Source of the DNA: Blattabacterium clevelandi
GTDB lineage: Bacteria; Bacteroidota; Bacteroidia; Flavobacteriales; Blattabacteriaceae
Assembly (NCBI RefSeq): GCF_003268615.1
Contig: NZ_CP029844.1
Location: 372,001 to 436,000 of the forward strand
Length of the DNA: 64,000 bases
Direction of reading: 5' to 3'
Part shown: piece by piece, positions 35,442 through 44,800 of the stretch
Layout: every line of letters begins with the position of its first letter
Position numbering within the stretch: position 1 is the stretch's first letter
The notes under the pieces: generated by a model
The model's database searches: none
What the model was told of the DNA's origin: nothing
What the model saw: the letters and a program-made list of their open reading frames with translations, nothing else
Translations under genes and position numbers: made by a program

Positions 35442-37667
35442 CTAAGATAAAAATCTTCGTGAAACCATCCAAGTAGATAATAAAGAAAAAATAATTACGG
35501 ATAAAGAACTTAAAGGCATTAAAATAGCTGCGATAAAAGGAGTTAAATAACCGGTTATTGCAAATATAATTCCTATACCATTGTAAAATAAACTAATCAT
35601 AAAATTTACAATAATCAATTTGATTGATATCCTGGATATTTTTAAAAATAAAAAAATTTTATTCAAATAATTGGATTGAATAAAAGCATCACAATTAGGG
35701 AAAAAACTACTTGGAGTTTCTGATATAGAAACGCCAACTTCACTTTGATTTAATGCAGAAGAATCATTAATTCCATCTCCAATCATCATTACTTTTTCTC
35801 CATTTTTTTGTATTTTTCTTACATAATTTAATTTTTTTTCTGGACTTTGATTAAAAATAATTTTACTAGATTTTGGTAAAATCGATTCTAAATATTTTTT
35901 TTCTAATTCATTATTATCACCGGAAAGAATAATGATTTTATATTTTTTTTTTAGATTTTGGAATATTTTTTTTATTCCTTTTCTGTAATAATTTCTAAAT
36001 AAAAAATAACCTATGAATTTTTTATTTATAGAAATAGCTACTGAAGTACCTTGAGAATTATTTATTGTCACACCTATATATTTGGAAGATCCAATTTTGA
36101 CTGGAACCTTATTTATAATTCCTTCCATACCATAACCTATTATTTCCCGAAATTTTTTTATAGGATAGAATTGATGTATAGACAATTCTGAAAAAATTTT
36201 TTTACTTAAGGGATGAATTGAATTTCTTAATAAAGAGGAAATAATTTTTTTTTCTTTAAATTTAAGATATGGACCAATAAAAAAAATTTTGTCTTTATTT
36301 TGATCTGTAATAGTTCCTGTTTTATCAAAAATTAAAGTACTTATATTAGCAATTCGTTCCATAGTCGAAATATCTTTTATATAAAATCCTTTTTTAGAAA
36401 ATATTCGTATGAAATTTCCAAGTATAAATGGAGTTGAAAGAACTACTGCACAAGGACAAGTAATAATTAATACGGAAAAAACAGTTTGAAAAATTTTTGA
36501 TACATTAATAAAATACCAATATATTCCAGTTATTATAGAAATGATTAAAACAATAGGAGTAAAATATTGACTAAATTTATTGGTTATTGAATTTAAATGA
36601 AAAAATTTTTTGTTTTTACGGAATTTTTTATTATTCCATAATAAACTTAGATAGCTTTGATCTACATCTTTGATTACTTTTAAATAGATAGCTTCCCCCT
36701 TTTGTTTGGATCCAGCATAAATTCGTTCTCCTATTTTTTTACTTATTAAATAAGATTCTCCTGTAATAAAACTATTATCTAATAATGCGGATCCTTTTAT
36801 TAATATAGAATCTACAGGAATAATTTCTTCATTTCTAATTATAATATGATCTCCTTTTTTTAAGGAAAAAAGTAAAATATTTTCTTCTTTATTATTTTTT
36901 TTAATTTTTGATATTGAAATAGGATAAAAGAATTTATAACTTTTTTCAAAAGAAAATATTTTATTATGAGTATGAATTTGAAATATTTTACTGATAAGTA
37001 AAAAAAATGAAAATCCAGATAGACTATCAAAATATCCAGATCCTAAATCAAAAAATACTTCATAACAACTCCATGAAAAAAGAACTAATATTCCAATAGA
37101 AATAGGAATATCCATATTAAAAATATGTTTTTTTAATCCTAAAATAGCATATTTTATATGATCTGTGAAAGAAAATAATACAATAGGTAATGAAAGAATT
37201 AACATTAAATAACGGAAAAAATTACGATTTTCTAAAAACCATATATCTTCATGAGATCCTACGTATTCTGGAATAGCTAAAAGCATAATATTTCCAAAAC
37301 AAAAAAAAGAAATAGCTAATTTTCCTATCAATTTTCTATCAAATATTTTTTTCTTATTTTTGTTTTCTAGAAATTCGAAATTAATAGAAGGTTTATAACC
37401 TATTTTTTCAAGAATAATTGCTAAATAACTTAATTTTAATACCGAATGATTGAATATTATTCTCACTATTTTACTTGGAAAATCAACGGTAGATTCAATT
37501 ATATTTTTATGAATATTAGATAAATTTTCTAAAATCATAATACATGAACTGCAATGAATAGATGGAATAAAAAAACGAACAGAAGTGATATTTTTATCTT
37601 TAAAATCAATTATTTTTTCTGCAATTTTTTCATCATCAAGAAATTTAAAATTTTCATTTCGTTTCAT
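35442..37667 (-). CDS. ccoI: Copper-transporting P-type ATPase for cbb3 oxidase (CcoI/FixI)
   Basis: Inner-membrane pump that supplies copper for the oxidase. The heavy-metal domain has Cys39-x-x-Cys42 (IHCSSC), then eight predicted membrane segments. TGES is at 302-305, the membrane metal site CPC at 404-406, the phosphorylation motif DKTGT at 448-452, and GDGINDSSAL near 645. All catalytic motifs are present. It begins directly before the CSSC domain. The cysteine-rich N-terminal extension that I recall in free-living flavobacterial versions is missing, and gcvH ends only 39 bases upstream. Confidence 0.93.
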   Translation of the reverse strand: MKRNENFKFLDDEKIAEKIIDFKDKNITSVRFFIPSIHCSSCIMILENLSNIHKNIIESTVDFPSKIVRIIFNHSVLKLSYLAIILEKIGYKPSINFEFLENKNKKKIFDRKLIGKLAISFFCFGNIMLLAIPEYVGSHEDIWFLENRNFFRYLMLILSLPIVLFSFTDHIKYAILGLKKHIFNMDIPISIGILVLFSWSCYEVFFDLGSGYFDSLSGFSFFLLISKIFQIHTHNKIFSFEKSYKFFYPISISKIKKNNKEENILLFSLKKGDHIIIRNEEIIPVDSILIKGSALLDNSFITGESYLISKKIGERIYAGSKQKGEAIYLKVIKDVDQSYLSLLWNNKKFRKNKKFFHLNSITNKFSQYFTPIVLIISIITGIYWYFINVSKIFQTVFSVLIITCPCAVVLSTPFILGNFIRIFSKKGFYIKDISTMERIANISTLIFDKTGTITDQNKDKIFFIGPYLKFKEKKIISSLLRNSIHPLSKKIFSELSIHQFYPIKKFREIIGYGMEGIINKVPVKIGSSKYIGVTINNSQGTSVAISINKKFIGYFLFRNYYRKGIKKIFQNLKKKYKIIILSGDNNELEKKYLESILPKSSKIIFNQSPEKKLNYVRKIQKNGEKVMMIGDGINDSSALNQSEVGVSISETPSSFFPNCDAFIQSNYLNKIFLFLKISRISIKLIIVNFMISLFYNGIGIIFAITGYLTPFIAAILMPLSSLSVIIFSLLSTWMVSRRFLS

Positions 37668-37706
37668 TTTTATTATTATCTATTTTAATTTCAGAATTTT
37701 ACTTTT

Positions 37707-38114
37707 TTATTTTTCTCCTATATATTTTTTATATTCTTTAAATGACATTAGGTTATCATATTCTTTTTTATTCAATATTTTTATTTTAAGTATCCAACCT
37801 TTATTATAAGAATCTTTATTTAAATATTCTGGATTAGATAGTAAAATTTTATTAAATTCTAGTATTTCTCCTGAAACTGGCATAAATAAATCGGAAACAG
37901 TTTTAACTGCTTCTATTGTTCCAAAGATATTTCCTTCTTTTATTTTTGTTCCTATAATAGTTTCCTCTATATCTAAATAAACAATATCTCCTAACTCCTT
38001 TTGAGCAAAATGAGTAATTCCTACTGCATATATATTTTCATTATTATTATCATTAAAAACATATGATCCTATCCATTCATGATTTTTACTATATTTTAAA
38101 TTATTAAGGTTCAT
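37707..38114 (-). CDS. gcvH: Glycine cleavage system H protein
   Basis: Lipoyl carrier of the glycine cleavage system. ATG at 38114 gives MNLNNLKYSKNHEW, the usual flavobacterial opening, and is preferred to 38147. The lipoylation site is Lys71 in FGTIEAVKTVSDL, followed by MPVSGEILEFN. The downstream SYNKGWILKIKI is also conserved. Length 135 is normal. It lies 39 bases before ccoI on the same strand, so read-through is possible. Confidence 0.95.
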   Translation of the reverse strand: MNLNNLKYSKNHEWIGSYVFNDNNNENIYAVGITHFAQKELGDIVYLDIEETIIGTKIKEGNIFGTIEAVKTVSDLFMPVSGEILEFNKILLSNPEYLNKDSYNKGWILKIKILNKKEYDNLMSFKEYKKYIGEK

Positions 38115-38417
38115 TATATTAGATATTAAATATTTTTTTTTGTACAAAAATTTAATTTTTTATTTTAATTAAATACTTATCTATTTTTTTTTATGAATTG
38201 ATCAATTATTCAATTTTCATTATAGTCCAAAAATTTACTTTTTTAAAGAATATTGAATGATCATTAAAAAAATCTAGAAATGTCTAAAAATTCTTCATTT
38301 TTTTAACGAAAAATAAAGCATATTTTTTTTTAGTAGTATATGTCATGATATCTTCTATTTTTTTATTATTTTCTTAAAATTACAGATTAAAAAAAAGATT
38401 AATTAATCGAATTAAGT
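38115..38417. other. Gene-free stretch between the putative porin gene and gcvH
   Basis: About 300 bases of very AT-rich sequence with no intact gene, tRNA or strong hairpin. It should contain the gcvH promoter, but no full TTG-N19-TAnnTTTG match was found. On the minus strand a short frame at 38206-38346 begins MTYTTKKKYALFF and is interrupted by one TAG; it may be a gene remnant or chance. Confidence 0.5.
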
Positions 38418-40295
38418 TTAAGTAAAAAGGTTCCATAATATTCCTATTTTAAAAAAGTAATTTTTATTTTTATGATTATAAATATTTTTTTTATTATGAT
38501 AAAATCCTATATTTTGTATGCTACTATAAAAAATAGTTCTAAATATTTTAAAATTTAAAAAATAATCTAACCAAGGTGATCCTCCTATTTTTGTAGGGCA
38601 ACATTCATTTTCTAAATAAAAAGAAAATAAATCAAAGGGATATGAAAAATATTGATGAAAATATTTATTAAAATAATGAATAGAAAATCCAGTTTGCACT
38701 AATAATGCTTTATTAAAATAACTATCTTCGTAAGATATTGTATTTTTTGAAAGAAAATTTGGAATGGAAAAATTTAATTGATCAGATTCTTGATTTTGGA
38801 ATAAAATCAAATTATTAAAATGAAATTTCCATATATCATGAATTATTTTAATTTTTAAATTCCAGGAACGTATATACTTCCAATATAATAGATTTGGATT
38901 ATTATTTTGATCAGGACGATTTATATCATATATATTAAAAAAAACGTTCAACTTTTTTTTTGATAAAAAAGAAAGATTAATGGATTTTATATATAATATT
39001 TCATTATTGTATTGTTGATTATTGTAACAATTTCCATTTTTTTGAAACATATAAAAATTGATAAAATCAGAAAAAATATTATTATTGATATTAAATTTGA
39101 TTAAAAACTGAAATTTTGACCATAAATTTGTATCCAATTGAGTAGATATTTGTAAATTATTTTTATATATCAACCATTTTGCATAGGAATTAATTTTAAA
39201 TATATTGTTAATGAAATAATGAATTTTTGTTTCTAAATATATTTTATTGAAATTCAAATTTTTCTTTTCATTTTCATAAATTGGATCAAATAAATAATTT
39301 GAAAATAATTGATAATGTATTTGATCATAAATAGCACCTATTTCTAGATTTAATTTTTTTTTAATTTCAAAAATTAAAGAAGATTCATTTTTAAAATATA
39401 ATAAATTGATCCTATTATTTTGAAATTTTTCTTTAGAATAAAAAAAAGATTTCAAATATTTGGAATATTCCATGTTGACTTTTAAAAAAATAGTACTTTC
39501 TCTATTTTTTGATTGAATCCATGAATGGGGTATATTTTGAAAAAAACTTATGTATAATCTTTGATGAAAAAGATTTTTTTTATCAAAAAAAAAATTCGAA
39601 TTATCCGTTGTTTTCCAAAAAGGAATTTTATTTTTTTTTTTTTTATAAAAATTTTGATATAAAAAATGCCCCCATATTAATTTATCATGATCAGAATCAG
39701 AATATTTATAATTAAATGTACTTAAAAATAAATTATGATATTTTTTTAAATTTATATTTGATTCTTCTTCAAAAAAAATATTTCTATATTCTATAGAATA
39801 ATTGATTTTTTGATTTGGACTTTGACTAAATAAACCACTTAGTATTTTTTCTTGAAAAGAATTTTTTATATAAAAAATTTCTGATATTGGAGTTTTTACG
39901 TCAAAGTATCTAATTTTTTCACGAGAGAAAAAAATATCATTTAAAAAATACATTTTAGGTAGATGATTTTTATTAAGAAATATTGTATTACAATACGATA
40001 AAAAATTTTTTTTTGTATCAGAATTAGGAATGATTAAATCTTTTTCTTTAAGTTTAAAAAAACCAAAATTATCCTTTATAAAAAAATTATTAGAATATTC
40101 GTTTTCTATAGAAAACGAATTTGTATCCAAATTTCTTTTTTTTTTATTATCTTCTGTCCAATATTGATAATCTTTAGAAATTGGATGATAAATATCTAAA
40201 ATTTTTTTTTCCATTATATTTTCTTTTTCCATAGATTTCACAGAAAAAGAAATAGAAAAAATCAAAAATAAAAAAGGAAAAATAAATATTTTCAT
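38418..40295 (-). CDS. Putative outer-membrane porin (Porin_10-like)
   Basis: Large predicted beta-barrel protein. ATG at 40295 gives a signal peptide, MKIFIFPFLFLIFSISFSVKS, so it is preferred to 40343. The region KIRYFDVKTPISEIFY through FSQSPNQKINYSIEYR resembles the opening strands of the flavobacterial putative-porin family (Porin_10). The rest alternates aromatic-rich strands and turns and ends FFKIGILWNLFT, a plausible barrel C-terminus. The substrate is unknown. A run of 14 A in the coding strand (39631-39644) encodes KKKKN. Confidence 0.75.
   Translation of the reverse strand: MKIFIFPFLFLIFSISFSVKSMEKENIMEKKILDIYHPISKDYQYWTEDNKKKRNLDTNSFSIENEYSNNFFIKDNFGFFKLKEKDLIIPNSDTKKNFLSYCNTIFLNKNHLPKMYFLNDIFFSREKIRYFDVKTPISEIFYIKNSFQEKILSGLFSQSPNQKINYSIEYRNIFFEEESNINLKKYHNLFLSTFNYKYSDSDHDKLIWGHFLYQNFYKKKKNKIPFWKTTDNSNFFFDKKNLFHQRLYISFFQNIPHSWIQSKNRESTIFLKVNMEYSKYLKSFFYSKEKFQNNRINLLYFKNESSLIFEIKKKLNLEIGAIYDQIHYQLFSNYLFDPIYENEKKNLNFNKIYLETKIHYFINNIFKINSYAKWLIYKNNLQISTQLDTNLWSKFQFLIKFNINNNIFSDFINFYMFQKNGNCYNNQQYNNEILYIKSINLSFLSKKKLNVFFNIYDINRPDQNNNPNLLYWKYIRSWNLKIKIIHDIWKFHFNNLILFQNQESDQLNFSIPNFLSKNTISYEDSYFNKALLVQTGFSIHYFNKYFHQYFSYPFDLFSFYLENECCPTKIGGSPWLDYFLNFKIFRTIFYSSIQNIGFYHNKKNIYNHKNKNYFFKIGILWNLFT
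39631..39644. repeat. 14-base homopolymer inside the putative porin gene
   Basis: An uninterrupted run of 14 T on the plus strand (A in the coding strand) inside an otherwise open frame. It is one of the two longest homopolymers I see inside genes here, the other being the 14 A at 25883-25896. Polymerase slippage at such tracts can mix reading frames. Confidence 0.9.
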
Positions 40296-40343
40296 AATAA
40301 TAAAATTGATTTTATTATCCATACATAAATAATAATATAACAT

Positions 40344-41013
40344 AAACTTAAATATGAAAAATTTATTTATTCTTGTGAACTTGTGACTTGTTAAAATATA
40401 TTATATATATAGTTTTACTTTAAAATTCATATAATTACTATTTTTATAGTATAAGATTTTTCTATTCCAATTATTTTATATATACAATATTATTTATGAG
40501 TTTTTTTTTATTTTTAAGTATTTTTTTTTAAATTTATTTTTAGAACTATTCAGAAAAAATTTGAGATGATAGAACTACTCCAATAGAATTATATTTTAAT
40601 TTAAAATTAAGTTTTTTTTTTTCCAAAAACTTTATTATTAAAAATTGATAATCCTTATTTTAAAAAATAATGAATTTTATTCTTTGTATAAATCCAATTT
40701 TATAACTTTTTTTATATTTATATAAAAATGTAGTGAATATTTTATATTCAAATTTTTTTCATAATATAAAAAAATTATAATCAATGATAGATGGAATATT
40801 CCAATTTTAATCAATGATTTTTTTTCAAAACTTTAAAAGTTAAAATTACTCTATTCCTTATTATTATTTTTATGGATATCGTATATTACGATAATATTCA
40901 ATATTTTTTTTTGGAATTATGTAAATATGAAAATAAATGAATAATTGAAATTATCTTTATTGAATCATTAAAAAAATAAAGATTAGAAAAAAATCTCGAA
41001 TAGATTTTATTAA
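40344..41013. other. Longest gene-free stretch, between the putative porin gene and yggS
   Basis: About 670 bases of extremely AT-rich DNA with no intact gene, tRNA or clear terminator. It should hold the promoter of the putative porin gene, but no full consensus match was found. The minus strand keeps stop-poor, protein-like segments in shifting frames downstream of yggS, best at 40546-40800, which suggests a decayed gene. Confidence 0.55.
40546..40800 (-). pseudogene. Possible decayed gene of unknown family
   Basis: One minus-strand frame of 84 codons before a final TAG contains only two internal stops (TGA at 40759-40761, TAA at 40660-40662). It includes protein-like pieces such as KSYKIGFIQR and LKYNSIGVVLSSQIFSE. 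Further protein-like pieces in other frames lie upstream, up to yggS (IIPKKNIEYYRNIRYP near 40920; NRVILTFKVLKKNH near 40840). This pattern fits an eroded gene once downstream of yggS. I cannot name the family, and chance open stretches cannot be excluded. Confidence 0.32.
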
Positions 41014-41679
41014 TTATTGAATCTTTTTTTTTCTTTTTCCAAAACAATACGTTCCTAACCGAATAAGTGTACTCCCACATTCTATAGCTATAGGATAATC
41101 TCTACTCATTCCCATAGAAAGGACAGAATATTTATATTTATTTTTATATTCATTATATATTTTATTTAAATAATCAAATTCATGACGTATTTTTTGAATA
41201 GATCCATGAAAAGTAGCCATACCCATTAGTCCAATAATTTTTACATTTTTCATATTTTTATAATGATCATTTTCCAAAATTTCATGAACTTTTTTATTAG
41301 TAATTCCGGATTTATTTTTTTCATTGCAAATTTTTATTTGCAATAAACAGTTTATCAACCGATTATATTTAAGCGCTTCTTTATTTATTATTTTAAGATG
41401 TTCAATTTTTTGAATACTATGAATTAAATAAATAAAAGGAACTATATATTTTAATTTATTACTTTGAATTCTACCAATCATATGCCAACGAATATCCTTT
41501 GGTAATTTTTTATATTTTAGGATCATTTCTTGAATATAATTCTCTCCAAAATCTCTATGTCCTGTTTGATAAACTTTTTCTATAGAAGAAATATTTTGAT
41601 TTTTAGATACTGCTAAAATTTTTATATTTTTTGGTATTGATTTTTTTATGGAACAAATACGATGTTCGATTTTTTTCAT
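41014..41679 (-). CDS. yggS: PLP homeostasis protein, YggS/PROSC family
   Basis: Pyridoxal-phosphate-binding protein with an alanine-racemase-like barrel, involved in vitamin B6 balance. The PLP lysine is Lys26 in ILAVSKNQ. Other signatures are DFGENYIQEM, WHMIGRIQSNKLKYI, LMGMATF and LSMGMSRDYPIAIECGSTLIRLGT. Length 221 is normal. It follows serC, itself a PLP enzyme, after 2 bases, so the two are surely co-transcribed. Confidence 0.95.
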   Translation of the reverse strand: MKKIEHRICSIKKSIPKNIKILAVSKNQNISSIEKVYQTGHRDFGENYIQEMILKYKKLPKDIRWHMIGRIQSNKLKYIVPFIYLIHSIQKIEHLKIINKEALKYNRLINCLLQIKICNEKNKSGITNKKVHEILENDHYKNMKNVKIIGLMGMATFHGSIQKIRHEFDYLNKIYNEYKNKYKYSVLSMGMSRDYPIAIECGSTLIRLGTYCFGKRKKKIQ

Positions 41680-41681
41680 TT

Positions 41682-42746
41682 TTATGAAAATATTCTTTCA
41701 AATTCTTTCATTATATCAATTAAAACCTGTACACTTTCTAATGGAATTGCATTATATATACTAGCACGATATCCACCTAAAACTCTATGTCCTTCTAATC
41801 CAATAATATTTTCTTTTTTCCACATATCATCAAATTTTTTTTTTAGATTTTTTTTTTTTAAAAAAAAGGTAACATTCATATTAGAACGATCTTCCTTATA
41901 AATTTTATTTTCAAATAGATTATTTCTATCTATTTCATCATATAATAATTGAGACTTTTCTTGATTTTCTTTTTCTAAAATAGAAATTCCTCCTTTATTT
42001 TCTATCCATTTTAAAGTTAACATAGAAGTATAAATAGAAAATACATTTGGTGTATTGAAAATACTTTTATTTTTAATATGAATTTTATAGTCTAGATAAG
42101 AAGGTATATTTCTTTGAGTTTTTATTAAAATATCTTTTTTTACTATAACAATTGTCATTCCTGCAGAACTTACATTTTTTTGTGCAGAAGCATAGATTAA
42201 TCCAAATTTACAAAAATTCAATTTTCTACTAAAAATATCAGAAGACATATCACAAATTATGGGTATAGAAGTATTAGGAAATATTTTCATTTGTGTTCCA
42301 ACAATAGTATTATTTGAAGTACAATGAAAATAATCTACTTCATCTGGAATTTTATAATTTTTAGATATATAAACATATTTTGTTTTTTTTCCAGAAAAAA
42401 GTATTTTTACTTTTCCAATTTTTTTCGCTTCTTCAATAGCATTATTAGCCCATATTCCTGTATCTAAATAAGCTGCTTCTTTTTTCATTAAATTATATGG
42501 AACCATTGTAAATTGTAATGTAGCACCTCCTTGAAGAAATAAAACTGCATAATCTTCATTTAAATTCATCAAACTTTTTACCAAATTAGTAGTTTTTTCC
42601 ATTATTTCTTCAAAATCTTTACTCCTATGAGATATTTCAAGCAAAGATAATCCGTATTGATTATAATTAATTACAGATTGAGCTGATTTTCTAATAACTT
42701 CTTTTGGTAAAATAGAAGGACCAGCATTAAAATTATGTATTTTCAT
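41682..42746 (-). CDS. serC: Phosphoserine aminotransferase
   Basis: PLP transaminase of serine synthesis, also usable for vitamin B6 synthesis. It opens HNFNAGPSILPKEV. GGATLQFTMVPYNL and TSNNTIVGTQ contribute to the active site, and Lys190 in YASAQKNVSSAGM binds PLP. The C-terminal GHRVLGGYRASIYNAIP is highly conserved. Length 354 is normal. It is followed 2 bases later by yggS. Confidence 0.97.
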   Translation of the reverse strand: MKIHNFNAGPSILPKEVIRKSAQSVINYNQYGLSLLEISHRSKDFEEIMEKTTNLVKSLMNLNEDYAVLFLQGGATLQFTMVPYNLMKKEAAYLDTGIWANNAIEEAKKIGKVKILFSGKKTKYVYISKNYKIPDEVDYFHCTSNNTIVGTQMKIFPNTSIPIICDMSSDIFSRKLNFCKFGLIYASAQKNVSSAGMTIVIVKKDILIKTQRNIPSYLDYKIHIKNKSIFNTPNVFSIYTSMLTLKWIENKGGISILEKENQEKSQLLYDEIDRNNLFENKIYKEDRSNMNVTFFLKKKNLKKKFDDMWKKENIIGLEGHRVLGGYRASIYNAIPLESVQVLIDIMKEFERIFS

Positions 42747-42812
42747 ATCATGAATAACTAGAATAACTAATTCTTTTCCAAAATTAAAAAAAATACTAAT
42801 GTAATAACAAAA

Positions 42813-44171
42813 TTATATCTTTATTCCTAATATTTTTTTTGTTTTTTTTGTAACTTTGAATCTATCATCTAATCGATTCCCTATAACCAAAATAATATAT
42901 CCATTACCATTAATTAATAACCATATTTGTTTTTTTTCCAAAAGAGAAAATTTTTTTTCTTTATAATATTTACTTAATTTTTTTTTACCTTTCATGTTTA
43001 AAGGAAAAAAGTAATCTCCTTTTTTCCATGTTCTTAATTCTAAAGGAAATTTAATTTTATCAAAATCTATGAATGACATATTTTTCGTATTTTCTTCTTT
43101 TTTTATTGTATTTGTAGTTGTAGGAGGGTTTATAATAAATTTTATATCAATAGGTAAATATTTTAAATTTCCAAATTTTATATCCTGTATCAAGTACCCC
43201 TTATTGTTTTTATCAAAAAAATGATTTTCTATTAAAATCCAATAATTTCGGTTTTTAATAATACGATATTTTTTTGAGATAAGTTGTTTCCCAGATTGTG
43301 CATGAATAAGATGTTTTAAATTTTCTATATTAGAAAATCCATATGGAAAAAATAACTTAAATAAATAAAATGATAATGGTTGTAAATTTTTTATTTTTTT
43401 GCATTCTATCTTCCATAAAAATGGATTATTTTTTTTTTCTACTGTAATCTCTTTATTGATTTTTTCTACCTCTATCTCTATAAAAAGATTTTCCTTATAA
43501 AGATATTCCATACTTTTTTTTACACCCTTATAAAAAGAATTGGAAAAAGTAGATGTTATTAAGCGAATTTTATTTCTTAAATATTTATACTCTTTATTAC
43601 TGCTATCTAATCTCCATTTTATATTTTTTATTTTAGCATAATATAAAATTTCTTTTTTAGTAAAATCAGAAAGAGGACGAATAAATTTTTTATTTTTTAT
43701 AGGTATTCCTAATAATCCTTTAATTCCTGTTCCTCTCATCATATTAATAAAAAATGTTTCGATAGAATCGTTAAAATGATGCCCTAAAGCTATATATTCA
43801 TATGAATATATTTCTAATAATTCTTCAAACCAATTATACCTAAGTTTTCTAGCAGCCATTTGTATGGATAATTTTTTTTTTTTAGAAAAATCAAAAGTAT
43901 TAAATCGTTTAATATGATATGAAATATTTTTTTTAACACAAAAATTCCTTACAAAATCTTCATCTTCATTAGATTCTTTATTTCTTAGTAAAAAATTACA
44001 ATGAGCTACACTTAATGTGATATTAAAATTAAAAGAAATATAAAGTAATAAATTGAGAAGGACCATACTATCTAATCCTCCGCTTACAGCAACACAAACA
44101 TTTTTATTTTCAATTGAAAATTCTTTTATTAATTTTTTTAAAAATAAAGGATCAGATAATTTATATTCCAT
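42813..44171 (-). CDS. tilS: tRNA(Ile)-lysidine synthetase TilS
   Basis: Modifies the wobble C of the minor tRNA-Ile (CAU) to lysidine so that it reads AUA, a codon common in this AT-rich genome. The PP-loop motif SGGLDS is at residues 30-35, with HCNFLLRN, ALGHHFNDSIETFFINMMRGTGIKGLLGI and a C-terminal TilS domain from about 355. Length 452 is normal. It lies 6 bases after aroK on the same strand. Confidence 0.95.
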   Translation of the reverse strand: MEYKLSDPLFLKKLIKEFSIENKNVCVAVSGGLDSMVLLNLLLYISFNFNITLSVAHCNFLLRNKESNEDEDFVRNFCVKKNISYHIKRFNTFDFSKKKKLSIQMAARKLRYNWFEELLEIYSYEYIALGHHFNDSIETFFINMMRGTGIKGLLGIPIKNKKFIRPLSDFTKKEILYYAKIKNIKWRLDSSNKEYKYLRNKIRLITSTFSNSFYKGVKKSMEYLYKENLFIEIEVEKINKEITVEKKNNPFLWKIECKKIKNLQPLSFYLFKLFFPYGFSNIENLKHLIHAQSGKQLISKKYRIIKNRNYWILIENHFFDKNNKGYLIQDIKFGNLKYLPIDIKFIINPPTTTNTIKKEENTKNMSFIDFDKIKFPLELRTWKKGDYFFPLNMKGKKKLSKYYKEKKFSLLEKKQIWLLINGNGYIILVIGNRLDDRFKVTKKTKKILGIKI

Positions 44172-44177
44172 AATGAT

Positions 44178-44690
44178 TCAATCAATATGATTTATAATTT
44201 CCTTAATTATTTTGTTTTTAGATTTTCCAGTAATGTCAATTACTTTAGAAGATTTTTCATAAAAAAAAATTCTCTTTGAAAAATGCTTCATAATAAATAT
44301 AAATAATTCATTTTTAGATAAATGAGATATAAGAGGTCTATTTTTTTTTTCTATATACAGCCTTTTATATAATGTATAAATATTTGTTTTTAGATAAAAT
44401 GTTTTCGAATATTTATTTAATAAATCAATATTGTTATAATAACACGGAGTCCCTCCACCAACAGATAAAATATATTTTTTATGTTTTTTTAAAAATTTTT
44501 TAAGCATTAAATGTTCTATTTTTCTAAAAAAAGTTTCTCCATTTTTTTTGAAAATATTATATATAGAATCCTTTTTTTTTTTAACTAGCATAGAATCTAA
44601 ATCATAAAAAACAAATTTCAATTTTTTGGATAAAATTTTTCCTATATAAGTTTTCCCACTTCCCATATATCCAATCAAAGTTACTTTCAT
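44178..44690 (-). CDS. aroK: Shikimate kinase
   Basis: Phosphorylates shikimate, the step before AroA (25946-27199). Walker A GYMGSGKTYIG is at residues 7-17, DLDSMLVKKKKDSI near 31, the substrate arginine in FRKIEHLML, and GGGTPCYYNNIDLL near 79 are family signatures. Length 170 is normal. It forms a short unit with tilS, 6 bases downstream. Confidence 0.95.
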   Translation of the reverse strand: MKVTLIGYMGSGKTYIGKILSKKLKFVFYDLDSMLVKKKKDSIYNIFKKNGETFFRKIEHLMLKKFLKKHKKYILSVGGGTPCYYNNIDLLNKYSKTFYLKTNIYTLYKRLYIEKKNRPLISHLSKNELFIFIMKHFSKRIFFYEKSSKVIDITGKSKNKIIKEIINHID

Positions 44691-44800
44691 GAAAATATAA
44701 AATTTATAATAGTATATTTGTTTATTAAATTAAATTAATTAATAATTAATATATATAATCCATAGATAGCATAGATAGAATTCAAATATATTAGAATTCA

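Noticed and set aside
40898-41080. 60-codon frame on the minus strand overlapping the end of yggS
   Set aside because: Its first part is an out-of-frame reading of the yggS 3' end; the remainder falls in the suspected decayed region. Not credible as a gene.
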